Assembly: GCA_005223145.1 (NCBI GenBank)
Contig: NJBL01000006.1
Span: 1 to 55,905 of the forward strand
Length of the DNA: 55,905 bases
Source: a bacterium (candidate division B38) B3_B38
GTDB lineage: Bacteria > Acidobacteriota > B3-B38 > Guanabaribacteriales > B3-B38
Direction: 5' to 3'
This document shows, one piece after another, positions 9,835-18,987 of this stretch. Numbering within the stretch: the first letter of the stretch is position 1; the number at the start of each line of letters is the position of its first letter. The translations under genes and the position numbers were made by a program. Below the pieces are notes generated by a model, which saw only the letters and a program-made list of their open reading frames with translations, was not told the origin of the DNA and did no database searches.

Positions 9835-10167
9835 TTACAGTTTGTCTAAAATCCCCTTGCACTTTTTGCAGATACGCACTTTCTTTCCATCTTCTAATCG
9901 GGTTAAGCTGATGCGGGTCGGCTCTCCACACTCGCGGCAGATTATTTTCAGGTTGGAGACATGAATGGGGGCTTCCCTTTCCAGAAGTCCACCCTTTATG
10001 TTCTTGCTCGGATTGGCGCGGGTGTGCTTCATAATAAAGTTGATTCTCTCCACTATGGCTTTGGAATCCTGAGGGAAGACCCGCAGTACCCTCCCCTTCT
10101 TCCCCTTGTCCTTGCCGGTAATGACCAGAACATTGTCATCCTTTTTGAGAAATTCGCTCTTCCTCAT
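9835..10167 (-). CDS. rplX: Ribosomal protein uL24, cysteine form
   Basis: This is uL24, 110 aa, a 50S assembly initiator. The KOW motif is DNVLVITGKDKGKKGRVLRV and the second conserved stretch is REAPIHVSNLK. The C-terminal half has C77, C80, C100 and C103, a likely zinc ribbon seen in part of the family. ATG start. It follows rplN by 26 bp. Confidence 0.97.
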   Translation of the reverse strand: MRKSEFLKKDDNVLVITGKDKGKKGRVLRVFPQDSKAIVERINFIMKHTRANPSKNIKGGLLEREAPIHVSNLKIICRECGEPTRISLTRLEDGKKVRICKKCKGILDKL

Positions 10168-10193
10168 CGAAGCTTCTACCTCCTCACCAAAGG

Positions 10194-10562
10194 CTACAAA
10201 ACCTCGGGAGCCAGGGATATTATTTTGGTGAAGTTCTTCTCCCTGAGCTCCCGGGCAACTGGACCGAAGACCCGGGTGCCGATTGGCTCCTTTAGGTGGT
10301 TTATCAGCACGGCTGCGTTCTGGTCGAACTTTATATAGGAACCATCCTTGCGATGGAGCTGCTTGGTGGTGCGTACTATGACCGCTCTAACTACATCCCC
10401 CTTGTGAACACTACCTTCGGGGGCCGCCTCTTTGACCGAGGCGGTGATTACATCGCCGATGCTGGCATAGCGCCCCACATCCCCCCCCAGGGGCCTGATG
10501 CAACTTATCTTCTTGGCACCCGAGTTGTCAGCTACCACCAGCATGGTTCGCATCTGTATCAT
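10194..10562 (-). CDS. rplN: Ribosomal protein uL14
   Basis: This is uL14, 122 aa, which contacts the small subunit at bridge B8. It begins [17 protein letters not shown] and holds [16 protein letters not shown] and [17 protein letters not shown]. The ATG overlaps the end of rpsQ by 4 nt. It starts the spc operon portion of the array. Confidence 0.98.
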   Translation of the reverse strand: MIQMRTMLVVADNSGAKKISCIRPLGGDVGRYASIGDVITASVKEAAPEGSVHKGDVVRAVIVRTTKQLHRKDGSYIKFDQNAAVLINHLKEPIGTRVFGPVARELREKNFTKIISLAPEVL

Positions 10563-10828
10563 GGCTCCTCTTCACTCCTTTCCACAACTTCCTTCACCCG
10601 CCATTGCTTCCTCCGGCTCAGGGGACGGGACTCGATTATGACCACCTTATCTCCCATCTTACAGCTATTAGTCTCGTCGTGGGCTAATAGCTTGGTTCGC
10701 CGCCGGACAAACTTGTGATAAAGGGGGTGCTTCTCCAGCCGCTCCACCTGCACCACCACGCTTTTATCCATCTTATCGGAGACCACAGTCCCCTTCAGCA
10801 TCAGTCGGCGTCTAACTATTTCCTCCAT
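10559..10828 (-). CDS. rpsQ: Ribosomal protein uS17
   Basis: This is uS17, 89 aa, an OB-fold primary binder of 16S rRNA. Family signature: [39 protein letters not shown] and the closing [23 protein letters not shown] start. Last gene of the S10 operon proper; its stop overlaps the rplN start. Confidence 0.97.
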   Translation of the reverse strand: MEEIVRRRLMLKGTVVSDKMDKSVVVQVERLEKHPLYHKFVRRRTKLLAHDETNSCKMGDKVVIIESRPLSRRKQWRVKEVVERSEEEP

Positions 10829-10866
10829 TGTTTTTCTACCTTACTCTGGAGGGCTCTCCTCCTTGT

Positions 10867-11088
10867 TCACTTTTTTGGGCTGGGAATCTTCCCTTTCTGG
10901 GATAGCTCCCTATCTCGCAATATGGTCTTTATCCGGGCAATATCCCTGCGGATGTTTCTAAGGGATAGCGGGTTATCCAGCTGACCGGTGGCATGCTGGA
11001 AGCGAGGTCTGAAGAGCTGCTCCACCAGGTCGCGTTCCCGCCGGACTAACTCCTCATCGGTGAACTCCCTCAGCTTGCTCGGTTTCAT
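10867..11088 (-). CDS. rpmC: Ribosomal protein uL29
   Basis: This is uL29, 73 aa, a two-helix protein at the tunnel exit that docks trigger factor and SRP with uL23. It reads [21 protein letters not shown] at the start and has the signature [18 protein letters not shown]. Its ATG overlaps the rplP stop by 4 nt. Slightly longer than the usual 65-70 residues. Confidence 0.97.
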   Translation of the reverse strand: MKPSKLREFTDEELVRRERDLVEQLFRPRFQHATGQLDNPLSLRNIRRDIARIKTILRDRELSQKGKIPSPKK

Positions 11089-11513
11089 TCTTTTCTCTCC
11101 TGGAGACCGACTCTGACCACAAAACGGGTGCGTATGGGCAGCTTATGGGAGGCTAACCTCATTGCCTCGCGGGCTAAGCTCTTTTCAACCCCTTCCATTT
11201 CGTAGAGAATTTTGCCTGGTTTCACTATGGCTACCCACCCTTCAGGGGCTCCCTTTCCCTTACCCATGCGGGTTTCTGCCGGTTTTTTGGTAGTTGGTCG
11301 GTCGGGAAAGATCCGTATCCAGATCTTCCCTCCACGCTTTATGCAGCGGGTCATAGCTATTCTGGCAGCCTCAATCTGCTTGTTGGTAAGCCGCCCACCC
11401 TCTTCTGCCTTAAGCCCGTAGTCGCCGAAGCAGACGGTAGAACCTCGCACTGCCTTCCCTCTGATGCTGGCCAGGTGCTGTTTTCTGTGTTTGACCTTTT
11501 TCGGCATTAGCAT
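11085..11513 (-). CDS. rplP: Ribosomal protein uL16
   Basis: This is uL16, 142 aa, near the A-site tRNA elbow. Conserved segments are [55 protein letters not shown] and KLPIRTRFV. The usual start MLMPKK offers two ATGs (11513 and 11507). An AAGG-type site lies about nine bases upstream of the first. Order rpsC-rplP-rpmC is canonical. Confidence 0.97.
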   Translation of the reverse strand: MLMPKKVKHRKQHLASIRGKAVRGSTVCFGDYGLKAEEGGRLTNKQIEAARIAMTRCIKRGGKIWIRIFPDRPTTKKPAETRMGKGKGAPEGWVAIVKPGKILYEMEGVEKSLAREAMRLASHKLPIRTRFVVRVGLQERKE

Positions 11514-11540
11514 TGTCGATTACCTTCCTGACTTTCCTCC

Positions 11541-12200
11541 TTACACTAGCTCGCTCACTTCTTCTTTCTTGCCTACCACGAGAACCTCTCCATGATAAAT
11601 CCATACTTTAACCCCCACTACTCCATAGGTGGTCTTTGCCTCGGCGATGCCAAAGTCAACATCAGCCCTGAGGGTCTGCAGGGGAAGCCTCCCGCTGATA
11701 TACCACTCGGAGCGGGCTATCTCGGCACCGTTTAACCTGCCGGAGCACTTAACCTTAATCCCCTGGGCACCGAAATGGATGGCAGATTCCACTGCTTTTC
11801 TCATCGCCCGGCGAAAGGCGATCCTCCGCTCCAGTTGAAGGGCGACAGATTCAGCCACCAACTGGGAGTCGATCTCGGGACGATTGATCTCCTCAATGTT
11901 TATAAATACATCCCTGTTGGTCTCCCTCTCAATCTCCGCTTTCAGGCGGTCCACCTCAGCCCCTTTCCGCCCTATTATAATGCCAGGGCGGGAGGTCAAA
12001 ATATTTATCTTTAGCTTGTTAGCTGCTCTCTCAATCTCAATTGTTGACACACCGGCATGTGCAAACCTCTTCTTCAACTTCCTCTTTATCTGTAAATCTT
12101 CGTGGAGCCACTCGCGATAGCTCTTAGACGCAAACCATCGGGAGTTCCATGTCTTGGAATAACCCAACCTGAAGCCCTTAGGGTGAACCTTCTGACCCAA
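11541..12200 (-). CDS. rpsC: Ribosomal protein uS3
   Basis: This is uS3, 219 aa, at the mRNA entry site. It starts [20 protein letters not shown]; the KH domain motif is [18 protein letters not shown]; the C-terminal domain contains [23 protein letters not shown] start. No unusual feature. Confidence 0.98.
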   Translation of the reverse strand: MGQKVHPKGFRLGYSKTWNSRWFASKSYREWLHEDLQIKRKLKKRFAHAGVSTIEIERAANKLKINILTSRPGIIIGRKGAEVDRLKAEIERETNRDVFINIEEINRPEIDSQLVAESVALQLERRIAFRRAMRKAVESAIHFGAQGIKVKCSGRLNGAEIARSEWYISGRLPLQTLRADVDFGIAEAKTTYGVVGVKVWIYHGEVLVVGKKEEVSELV

Positions 12201-12226
12201 CTTTATACCTCCCTCAAATCTTCTCT

Positions 12227-12568
12227 CTACCCTTCTCTTTCGGAGAGAAATATAGCTATATGACTCGTCCGTTTTAATATCCTGAAAGCCCTCCCCATAG
12301 CTCGGGGGCGGATCCTCTTCATAGAAGGACCCTGATTGACATAAGCCTTACTGATGTAAAGCTTATCCACATCTACCTTCTCTTCCTTGAGATTGGCGTT
12401 AGCTATGGCGGAACGAAGAACCTTATCCACCTCAAGGGCAGCCCCCTTGGGGCAAAACCGCAAGAAGGAGAGGGCACCTGCTACATCCTTCCCTCGAATC
12501 TGGTTTATGACCAACCTCGCCTTTCTCGGGGATACTCTGATATATCTCCCAATGGCTCTGGAAACCAT
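12227..12568 (-). CDS. rplV: Ribosomal protein uL22
   Basis: This is uL22, 113 aa, whose beta hairpin lines the exit tunnel. The core [20 protein letters not shown] is typical, as is the hairpin tip [23 protein letters not shown] start. Located between rpsS and rpsC as expected. Confidence 0.97.
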   Translation of the reverse strand: MVSRAIGRYIRVSPRKARLVINQIRGKDVAGALSFLRFCPKGAALEVDKVLRSAIANANLKEEKVDVDKLYISKAYVNQGPSMKRIRPRAMGRAFRILKRTSHIAIFLSEREG

Positions 12569-12585
12569 GTCAGCTCTTCACCCCC

Positions 12586-12867
12586 TCAGCGCATCCGGGT
12601 TTTGCCGGCCTTAGTAGGATGACCCCTGAAGGTGCGAGTAGGAGCGAATTCTCCCAGCTTATGCCCCACCATATTTTCGGTAACATATACCGGGAGGAAC
12701 TTCCTCCCGTTATGCACGGCGATAGTATGACCCACAGCTTCGGGGATTATGGTTGACCTCCGAGACCAAGTCTTGATGACCTTTTTCTCGAACTTTTTGT
12801 TCAATTCTTCAATCTTCTTCAGGAGCGAAAGCTCCACATAAACACCCTTCTTGAGCGACCGCGCCAT
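12586..12867 (-). CDS. rpsS: Ribosomal protein uS19
   Basis: This is uS19, 93 aa, in the 30S head with uS13. It begins [12 protein letters not shown], and the conserved [37 protein letters not shown] and final KAGKTRMR are all present. ATG start. Confidence 0.98.
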   Translation of the reverse strand: MARSLKKGVYVELSLLKKIEELNKKFEKKVIKTWSRRSTIIPEAVGHTIAVHNGRKFLPVYVTENMVGHKLGEFAPTRTFRGHPTKAGKTRMR

Positions 12868-12902
12868 ATCTTCCCTTTTCCCTTACATTAGTTGAAAGCT
12901 AT

Positions 12903-13727
12903 CTAACCTTTTCTTGATTTGATGATATACTTGGAAGACCTCTTGTTCCTTCTTGTTTTATATCCTTTGGTCGGTTTTCCCCAAGGTGTAACAGGATGCC
13001 GACCACCCGAGCTCTTCCCTTCTCCGCCACCCAGGGGATGGTCCACCGGGTTCATAGCCACCCCACGGGTGTGAGGTTTTCTCCCCAACCAGCGCTTTCT
13101 CCCCGCCTTACCCAAGGAGATGTTCTCGTGCTCTATGTTACCCACCTGACCAATGGTGGCAGAGCAGTGGAGATGTATCATCCTAACCTCGTTGGAAGGG
13201 AGTTTCACCTGAGCATAATCCCCCTCCTTGGCTAATAGTTGGGCGTAAGTGCCGGCGCTTCTTGCCAGTTGTCCCCCCTTCCCTTTTTTGAGCTCGATAT
13301 TGTGAATGAGAGTGCCCAGAGGGATTCGCTTAAGGGGGAGAAAGTTCCCTGTTGCTATATCAGCCTGGGGGCCAGACATAATCTGGCTCCCCACTTTAAG
13401 CCCATGGGGGGCGATAATATATCGCTTCTCTCCATCGGCATAGCAAAGCAGAGCAATATTAGCAGAGCGGTTGGGGTCGTATTCGATAGAGACGACCTTC
13501 GCTGGGATGTTCACCTTGTCCCGTCGGAAGTCGATCACCCGGTAGCGCCGCTTATGCCCCTTACCTCGATGCCATATAGTAATTTCCCCTCTTTTATTTC
13601 TCCCGCTTATCCTCTTCTTCTTCTGCAAGAGGGGCTTATATGGCTTGGTAGCGGCAATCTCGCTGAAGTCGGAGATGGTCTGAAACCTCCGACCGGACGA
13701 GGTCGGCTTGTATTTCACTATACCCAT
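12903..13727 (-). CDS. rplB: Ribosomal protein uL2
   Basis: This is uL2, 274 aa, essential for peptidyl-transferase centre assembly. Signatures are [20 protein letters not shown]-like text (here beginning [13 protein letters not shown]) near residue 48, and the C-terminal [20 protein letters not shown]. The conserved His in this last segment is kept. ATG start; family length. Confidence 0.98.
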   Translation of the reverse strand: MGIVKYKPTSSGRRFQTISDFSEIAATKPYKPLLQKKKRISGRNKRGEITIWHRGKGHKRRYRVIDFRRDKVNIPAKVVSIEYDPNRSANIALLCYADGEKRYIIAPHGLKVGSQIMSGPQADIATGNFLPLKRIPLGTLIHNIELKKGKGGQLARSAGTYAQLLAKEGDYAQVKLPSNEVRMIHLHCSATIGQVGNIEHENISLGKAGRKRWLGRKPHTRGVAMNPVDHPLGGGEGKSSGGRHPVTPWGKPTKGYKTRRNKRSSKYIIKSRKG

Positions 13728-13746
13728 AAACAGACGCTCCTGCTAA

Positions 13747-14040
13747 TTAGCCACCTTCAAAGTATTCGACCCTTTTCTCCCCTTTTTTCAGGGTGACATA
13801 GGCTTTCTTCCATCCGGATCGCTTTCCCTCAAACCTCCCCAACCTCTTCGGCTTAGGCTTGACATTGATGATGTTGACCTTATCCACCTTGACCTTGAAT
13901 ATAGACTCCACTGCCCGCTTGATATCTATTTTGGTTGCCCGGGGATCCACCTGGAAGCAGAGCAGGTTTTTCTCCTCCTTCAGGGCGGTGCTCTTCTCGG
14001 TGATTATCGGCTTTATGATGGTGCTGTATTCGTCTCTCAC
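13747..14040 (-). CDS. rplW: Ribosomal protein uL23
   Basis: This is uL23, 97 aa, at the tunnel exit, docking site of trigger factor and SRP. Family motifs: [33 protein letters not shown] and the basic loop [18 protein letters not shown]. The start is GTG and overlaps the rplD stop by 4 nt. Confidence 0.97.
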   Translation of the reverse strand: MRDEYSTIIKPIITEKSTALKEEKNLLCFQVDPRATKIDIKRAVESIFKVKVDKVNIINVKPKPKRLGRFEGKRSGWKKAYVTLKKGEKRVEYFEGG

Positions 14041-14663
14041 TCTCCCCAGACCTCCTTCAGCTCTTCTATCGCTCCTTTGGAGAAGAGCAGGGTGTCGTAT
14101 TTCATTATATCATAAACATTTAACCGCCTATTCTCGGTCACCTTGACCTGGGGGATATTGCCGGCTGATAGCTTCAGATTCCGATTCTCATGTGAATCGA
14201 TAATGAGCACTGAGCTCTCCAACCCCAGCTTCTCTATTACCTGTATTAACTCCCTGGTTTTGGGCTGTTCCAGCTTCAGCTCGTTCACTACCAGAACCTT
14301 CCCCTCCTTGTATTTCTGGGATAAAGCCGATTTCAGAGCCCCCTTGATTATCTTTTTCGGCAGTCGGTAGCTGTAATCTCTCGGCTTGGGTCCGAAAGCT
14401 ATCCCCCCACCCTTCCAGATGGGCGACCTGATGCTCCCCGCCCGGGCTCTGCCAGTCCCTTTCTGTCTCCATGGCTTCCTACCACCACCCCTGACCTCAC
14501 CCCGGGTTTTGGTGGAGGCGCTTCCTCTCCTCTGGCAAGCCTGGTAGTGCTTGACTGCTTCGTAGAGGAGGTTTGGGTTCACCGGGGCAGCAAAAACTGT
14601 ATCCAGCAGCTCCACCTCACCCACCTTTCGGTTCTTCAGGTTTCTTACCTCCACCACGGGCAT
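14037..14663 (-). CDS. rplD: Ribosomal protein uL4
   Basis: This is uL4, 208 aa, with a long loop into the exit tunnel: [19 protein letters not shown] followed by [20 protein letters not shown]. The C-terminal globular domain is normal. In some bacteria uL4 also represses the S10 operon; no leader target was recognised upstream of rpsJ. ATG start. Confidence 0.97.
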   Translation of the reverse strand: MPVVEVRNLKNRKVGEVELLDTVFAAPVNPNLLYEAVKHYQACQRRGSASTKTRGEVRGGGRKPWRQKGTGRARAGSIRSPIWKGGGIAFGPKPRDYSYRLPKKIIKGALKSALSQKYKEGKVLVVNELKLEQPKTRELIQVIEKLGLESSVLIIDSHENRNLKLSAGNIPQVKVTENRRLNVYDIMKYDTLLFSKGAIEELKEVWGE

Positions 14664-14666
14664 TGA

Positions 14667-15326
14667 CTACTCCCTCTTCTTTGCTTTACCATCTGATAAA
14701 AGACGCCTGATCAACAGATACCCCCCCTTTGGACCTGGGATAGCCCCTTTTACAATTAAAAGGTCTTTATCCTCTTCTATATTCATTATTTCCAGATTCT
14801 TAACCGTAACCCGCTGGCCCCCCATTCTCCCTGGGAGGCGAGTGCCCTTGAAGACCCGCGAGGGGAAAGCAGATGCACCGATAGAGCCCGGAGCCCTGTG
14901 GAACATAGAGCCACGGGTCGCCTTACCACCTCGGAAGCCCCATCTCTTGACTACCCCGGCGAAGCCACGCCCCTTGCTGGTGCCTGTGATATGAACCCTC
15001 TTTACATCAGAAAGTAGGTCCACGGTCACCTTATCCCCCAGGGCGGGGGGGTTCTCCGAGGATAGCAGTTTGAACTCCTTGATCATGCGAACAAGGGGGG
15101 CAGAAACTTTCTTCAGGTGTCCTAGAAGAGGCTTGCTCAGCCTCTTCTCCTTGACCTTATCCTCGATCAGACCAAGCTGTACCGCCTCGTAGCCATCCTT
15201 CTCCTTGGTTTTAATCTGCAGAACTACACAGGGACCAGCTTTGATCACGGTGACCGGCGCCACCTCCCCCTTGGTGGAGAACAGCTGAGTCATCCCTATT
15301 TTCTTGCCTATCAGACCCTCAATCAC
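14667..15326 (-). CDS. rplC: Ribosomal protein uL3
   Basis: This is uL3, 219 aa, an early 50S assembly protein that reaches the peptidyl-transferase centre. Diagnostic: GKKIGMTQLFSTKGEVAPVT at the N-terminus and KGRGFAGVVKRWGFRGG followed by GSMFHRAPGSIGASAFPSRV. The start is GTG (GTG ATT GAG GGT). It lies 3 bp before rplD. Confidence 0.97.
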   Translation of the reverse strand: MIEGLIGKKIGMTQLFSTKGEVAPVTVIKAGPCVVLQIKTKEKDGYEAVQLGLIEDKVKEKRLSKPLLGHLKKVSAPLVRMIKEFKLLSSENPPALGDKVTVDLLSDVKRVHITGTSKGRGFAGVVKRWGFRGGKATRGSMFHRAPGSIGASAFPSRVFKGTRLPGRMGGQRVTVKNLEIMNIEEDKDLLIVKGAIPGPKGGYLLIRRLLSDGKAKKRE

Positions 15327-15368
15327 TTTTTACTCTCACTTCTGATATTTACACATCATTGCTGGGGT

Positions 15369-15692
15369 TTAATACTCCTTTCCGATGACCTTGATTTCCA
15401 CATCTACCCCTGCTGGCAGGTCGAGTTTCATCAACTCGTCTACAGTCTGAGGATTCGGCTCCAGGATGTCCATCATCCTCTTATGGGTTCTGATCTCAAA
15501 CTCCTCTCTCGATTTTTTGTGCACATGAGGTGAACGGAGCACACAGAATTTGTTTTTCACTGTGGGGAGGGGTATGGGACCCGCCACTCGCGCTCCGGTC
15601 TTCTTAACAGTCTTGACTATCTCAACGGTAGACAGGTCAAGTAATCTATGGTCGTAAGCCCTGAGCAGGATCCTTATCCTTTCCTCTTTCAT
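15369..15692 (-). CDS. rpsJ: Ribosomal protein uS10
   Basis: This is uS10, 107 aa, a 30S head protein that also serves as NusE in antitermination complexes. Signature: [20 protein letters not shown] and [20 protein letters not shown]. First gene of the S10 operon; a sigma-70 promoter lies upstream at 15728-15756. ATG start. Confidence 0.98.
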   Translation of the reverse strand: MKEERIRILLRAYDHRLLDLSTVEIVKTVKKTGARVAGPIPLPTVKNKFCVLRSPHVHKKSREEFEIRTHKRMMDILEPNPQTVDELMKLDLPAGVDVEIKVIGKEY

Positions 15693-15727
15693 AACTAATC
15701 ATCCCCCGGACATAAGCCTATTTCTCT

Positions 15728-15756
15728 ATATAATATAGTCCTCTCGGCAAGGTCAA
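15728..15756 (-). promoter_or_regulatory. Candidate promoter of the S10 operon
   Basis: On the minus strand, TTGACC (15751-15756) and TTATAT (15728-15733) are separated by 17 bp in the 122-bp gap between fusA and rpsJ. Transcription would start about 30 bp upstream of the rpsJ ATG. The -35 is close to consensus and the -10 fair. Read-through from the str operon is also likely because no terminator separates them. Confidence 0.55.
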
Positions 15757-15814
15757 AAATCATTAGAAGCCAACCCCCTCCCTGCGTGTCAATAAAACCC
15801 TTGGAAAGCATCAC

Positions 15815-17896
15815 TTATAACCCCCTAATACGGGATACAATCGCTTGAGAGATATGTCGTGGGGTCTCCTGGTAGAAGAGAAATTCCATAGAGTAATTGG
15901 CTCTCCCCTGACTGAGTGAGCGTAAATCTGTGGCATAGCCGAACATCTCAGGCAGAGGGGCAATCGCATTGATCACCTGGGTTCCATCCCGCACCTCAAT
16001 CTGCTCTATTTTAGCCCGTCGGGCATTCAGGTCGTTTAAGACCTCCCCTAAATGTTCCTTGGGAACAACCACCTCTAATTTCATAATCGGCTCCATAAGA
16101 ACCGGTCTGGCTTTCTTAGCTGCCTCTTTAAAAGCCAAAGAAGCGGCAATTTTGAAAGCTATCTCCGAGGAGTCCACCGGGTGATAGGAGCCGTCAAGAA
16201 GGATGACTTTAATCCCCTCCATCTCGTAACCTGCCAGAATTCCGTAAGACATAGCCTCCTGGATGCCGTTTTTTATCGGCCCGATGAACTCCTTGGGAAT
16301 GGTATTTCCGGAAGCCTTACTGCTAAATTCAAATCCCTTCTTTGAGGAGAGAGGTTCAATCCTTATCTTTACATGCCCGTATTGTCCCCGACCTCCGGTC
16401 TGCTTTATATATTTCCCTTCTCCTTCTGCTGGAACCTTAACGGTTTCCTTGTAAGCTACCTGAGGTTTGCCCACCTTGACATGTACACCGAATTCCCTCA
16501 CCAGGCGCTCCATAATTATATCCAGATGAAGCTCCCCCATCCCTGAGATTATCCTCTGCCCAGTCTCCGGATCAATGTGGACTTTGAAGGTAGGGTCCTC
16601 GTCCATCAGCCTGTTTAAAGCCTGTCCCAACTTATCCTGGTCGGCTTTGGTCTTCGGCTCTATGGCAGCCGATATGACCGGTGGGGGGAATTGCATCGAT
16701 TCCAGAACAATGGGGGCGTTCTTATTGCAGATGGTGTCCCCGGTGTTTATCTTCTTCAACCCGACTACTGCTGCTATATCCCCGGCATAGACATCCTTGA
16801 TGTCCTCCCGTTTATTGGCGTGCATCTTGAGCAGACGATTAATTCTCTTGTGAGATAAGCTTTTACTATTAAGAACAGAAGAGCCCACCTGCAAGGAGCC
16901 CGAATAAACCCTTATGAAAGCAAGTTGCCCCACGTAGGAATCGCTAATTATCTTGAATACCAGAGCGGCAAAGGGGGCATCATCAGAAGGAGGACGGCTC
17001 TCAATCCTTCTTCCATTGAGGGAGACCCCTCTGATGGGGGGCATATCAACCGGAGAGGGGAGAAAATCAATCACCGCATCCAGAAGAGGCTGTACCCCTC
17101 TATTCCTAAAGGCAGCCCCGCACAGCACAGGGACCAAGGAGCCCCGAATAGTAGCCTGGCGAAGGACCCTCTTTATCTCCAGGGAGGTGATTTCATCGCC
17201 TTTAATATATTTCTCCAGTAGCTGCTCATCATGCTCGGCTACGGCTTCGATCAGTTTAGAGCGGTATCTTTCGAGCTCGGGGATATACTCCGGCGGCGGC
17301 TCGCTAATAATATATTGGGCTCCCAAGCTCTCGTTCTCAAAGGTGATAGCCTTTCTGGCAATCAGGTCGATAACCCCAATGAAGCTTTCCTCCTTTCCCA
17401 GAGGAATCTGGATGGGCACAGGGTTAGTTCCTAATCTCTCTCTGATCATAGTGATGACGCGGGGAAAATTTGCCCCTACGCGGTCCATCTTGTTTACAAA
17501 GGCTATTCTGGGAACCAGGTAGCGGTCTGCCTGACGCCACACCGTCTCTGACTGGGATTCCACCCCTCCCACCGCACAAAAGATGATTATCGCTCCATCG
17601 AGCACCCGCATAGAGCGCTCCACTTCGGCAGTGAAATCGACATGCCCGGGGGTATCTATGATATTAATCCGATGCCCCGCCCATAAGCAGGTGGTTGCGG
17701 CCGAGGTTATGGTGATTCCCCTCTCCTGCTCCTGCTCCATCCAGTCCATGGTTGCAGTGCCTTCGTCAACTTCTCCTGGTCGGTGCACTATCCCGGTGTA
17801 GTAGAGAATGCGCTCCGTGGTAGTGGTCTTGCCGGCGTCTATATGCGCCATCAGACCGATATTCCTTATTTTTTCCAGCGGAAATAATCTAGGCAA
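15815..17896 (-). CDS. fusA: Elongation factor G
   Basis: EF-G is the translocase GTPase. I choose TTG at 17896 (693 aa, [23 protein letters not shown]), because GAGGAG lies 5 bp upstream and this is the family N-terminus; an ATG at 17929 would add 11 residues without a ribosome-binding site. The G1 motif is [12 protein letters not shown], followed by DTPGHVDF and NKMDRVGA. Domain IV carries [10 protein letters not shown]. All five domains are complete. tuf does not follow it, unlike in many str operons. Confidence 0.97.
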   Translation of the reverse strand: MPRLFPLEKIRNIGLMAHIDAGKTTTTERILYYTGIVHRPGEVDEGTATMDWMEQEQERGITITSAATTCLWAGHRINIIDTPGHVDFTAEVERSMRVLDGAIIIFCAVGGVESQSETVWRQADRYLVPRIAFVNKMDRVGANFPRVITMIRERLGTNPVPIQIPLGKEESFIGVIDLIARKAITFENESLGAQYIISEPPPEYIPELERYRSKLIEAVAEHDEQLLEKYIKGDEITSLEIKRVLRQATIRGSLVPVLCGAAFRNRGVQPLLDAVIDFLPSPVDMPPIRGVSLNGRRIESRPPSDDAPFAALVFKIISDSYVGQLAFIRVYSGSLQVGSSVLNSKSLSHKRINRLLKMHANKREDIKDVYAGDIAAVVGLKKINTGDTICNKNAPIVLESMQFPPPVISAAIEPKTKADQDKLGQALNRLMDEDPTFKVHIDPETGQRIISGMGELHLDIIMERLVREFGVHVKVGKPQVAYKETVKVPAEGEGKYIKQTGGRGQYGHVKIRIEPLSSKKGFEFSSKASGNTIPKEFIGPIKNGIQEAMSYGILAGYEMEGIKVILLDGSYHPVDSSEIAFKIAASLAFKEAAKKARPVLMEPIMKLEVVVPKEHLGEVLNDLNARRAKIEQIEVRDGTQVINAIAPLPEMFGYATDLRSLSQGRANYSMEFLFYQETPRHISQAIVSRIRGL

Positions 17897-17950
17897 CGCA
17901 ACTCCTCGCTTCCTTGTAATCTGTTGCATAACAAGGGGTTACAAAATTCC

Positions 17951-18421
17951 TCACCATCTATAGTGGGCGAAGGCCTTGTTGGCTTCGGCCATACGATGTG
18001 TATCTTCTCTCTTTTTAATTGCTTCGCCCCGATCTCTGGCGGCATCGAGCAACTCGGCAGCTAATCTCTCCTGCATGGTCCGATCCTTACGCTTACGGGT
18101 GTAGGTCAATATCCACCGGATGCTAAGTGAGCTCCTCCGCCTGGTTCTGACCTCCACGGGAACTTGATAAGTAGAACCACCCACCCTTCTGGCTTTCACC
18201 TCCAGCACCGGCTTGACATTCTCATAGGCTTGCTGGAGTATCTTCATGGGGTCATCCTTTGTTCTCTGCTCAATTATCTTCATCGCATCGTATAATATCC
18301 TCTGGGCAAGACTCTTTTCCCCCTTTTTCATCAAGGAGTTGATAAACCTGGAGACCAGAGTGCTGTGGTAAACAGGGTCTGGCTCTACCTCTCGGGGAAT
18401 AACCGTCTTTCTTCTGGGCAT
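17951..18421 (-). CDS. rpsG: Ribosomal protein uS7
   Basis: This is uS7, 156 aa, which nucleates the 30S head and lines the E site. It begins [20 protein letters not shown]; the signature [22 protein letters not shown] region is present in the form [17 protein letters not shown], followed by the C-terminal [31 protein letters not shown] start. Confidence 0.97.
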   Translation of the reverse strand: MPRRKTVIPREVEPDPVYHSTLVSRFINSLMKKGEKSLAQRILYDAMKIIEQRTKDDPMKILQQAYENVKPVLEVKARRVGGSTYQVPVEVRTRRRSSLSIRWILTYTRKRKDRTMQERLAAELLDAARDRGEAIKKREDTHRMAEANKAFAHYRW

Positions 18422-18452
18422 AGTTTTTATTCCCTTTAAACCCGTTAGGCTT

Positions 18453-18842
18453 TTATGTCTTAGGGGCCTCTACCTGGGTTCTCTTGGAGCCATATTTAGA
18501 GCGTCCCTGCTTCCTGTCTTCCACCCCCATGGAGTCCAGAGTTCCCCGTATCACATGGTAGCGGACCCCGGGCAGGTCCTTAACCCTCCCTCCCCTTATT
18601 AACACTATAGAGTGCTCCTGCAGATTATGACCGATGCCGGGGATATAGGTAGTGACCTCTATCCCATTGGTCAAGCGTACCCGGGCTACCTTCCTCAGCG
18701 CCGAATTGGGCTTCTTGGGGGTGGTGGTATAAACCCGAACACATACCCCTCTTTTATGCGGGGAGCCTTGCAAAGCAGGGCTTTTGGTTTTAACCTTGAC
18801 CTTCGCTCTCCCCTTTCTTACCAGTTGGCTAATCGTAGGCAC
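18453..18842 (-). CDS. rpsL: Ribosomal protein uS12
   Basis: This is uS12, 129 aa, at the decoding centre. The streptomycin-relevant loops KKPNSALRK and [10 protein letters not shown] carry the wild-type lysines and the Asp that is often methylthiolated. The start is GTG (GTG CCT ACG ATT). First gene of the str operon, behind its own promoter (18941-18970). Confidence 0.97.
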   Translation of the reverse strand: MPTISQLVRKGRAKVKVKTKSPALQGSPHKRGVCVRVYTTTPKKPNSALRKVARVRLTNGIEVTTYIPGIGHNLQEHSIVLIRGGRVKDLPGVRYHVIRGTLDSMGVEDRKQGRSKYGSKRTQVEAPKT

Positions 18843-18940
18843 CTTTTTTCACCCTTTTTTATAATGGAAAAAGGAGAAAATGCTAACCCTTCAGCGAAGG
18901 ATTACTTTTTCCCCCTCTTCCCTCTTCGTCAAAAATAGAT

Positions 18941-18970
18941 AATATATCAGCAACCAATAACAGATGTCAA
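18941..18970 (-). promoter_or_regulatory. Promoter of the str operon
   Basis: In the 145-bp gap between rpoC and rpsL the minus strand shows a consensus -35 TTGACA (18965-18970), an 18-bp spacer and -10 TATATT (18941-18946). The leader to rpsL would be about 90 nt. It contains a short hairpin, CCTTC-loop-GAAGG, at 18888-18900. No terminator for rpoC is obvious, so this probably adds to read-through. Confidence 0.65.
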
Positions 18971-18987
18971 GCAAAATATTAAATCCT

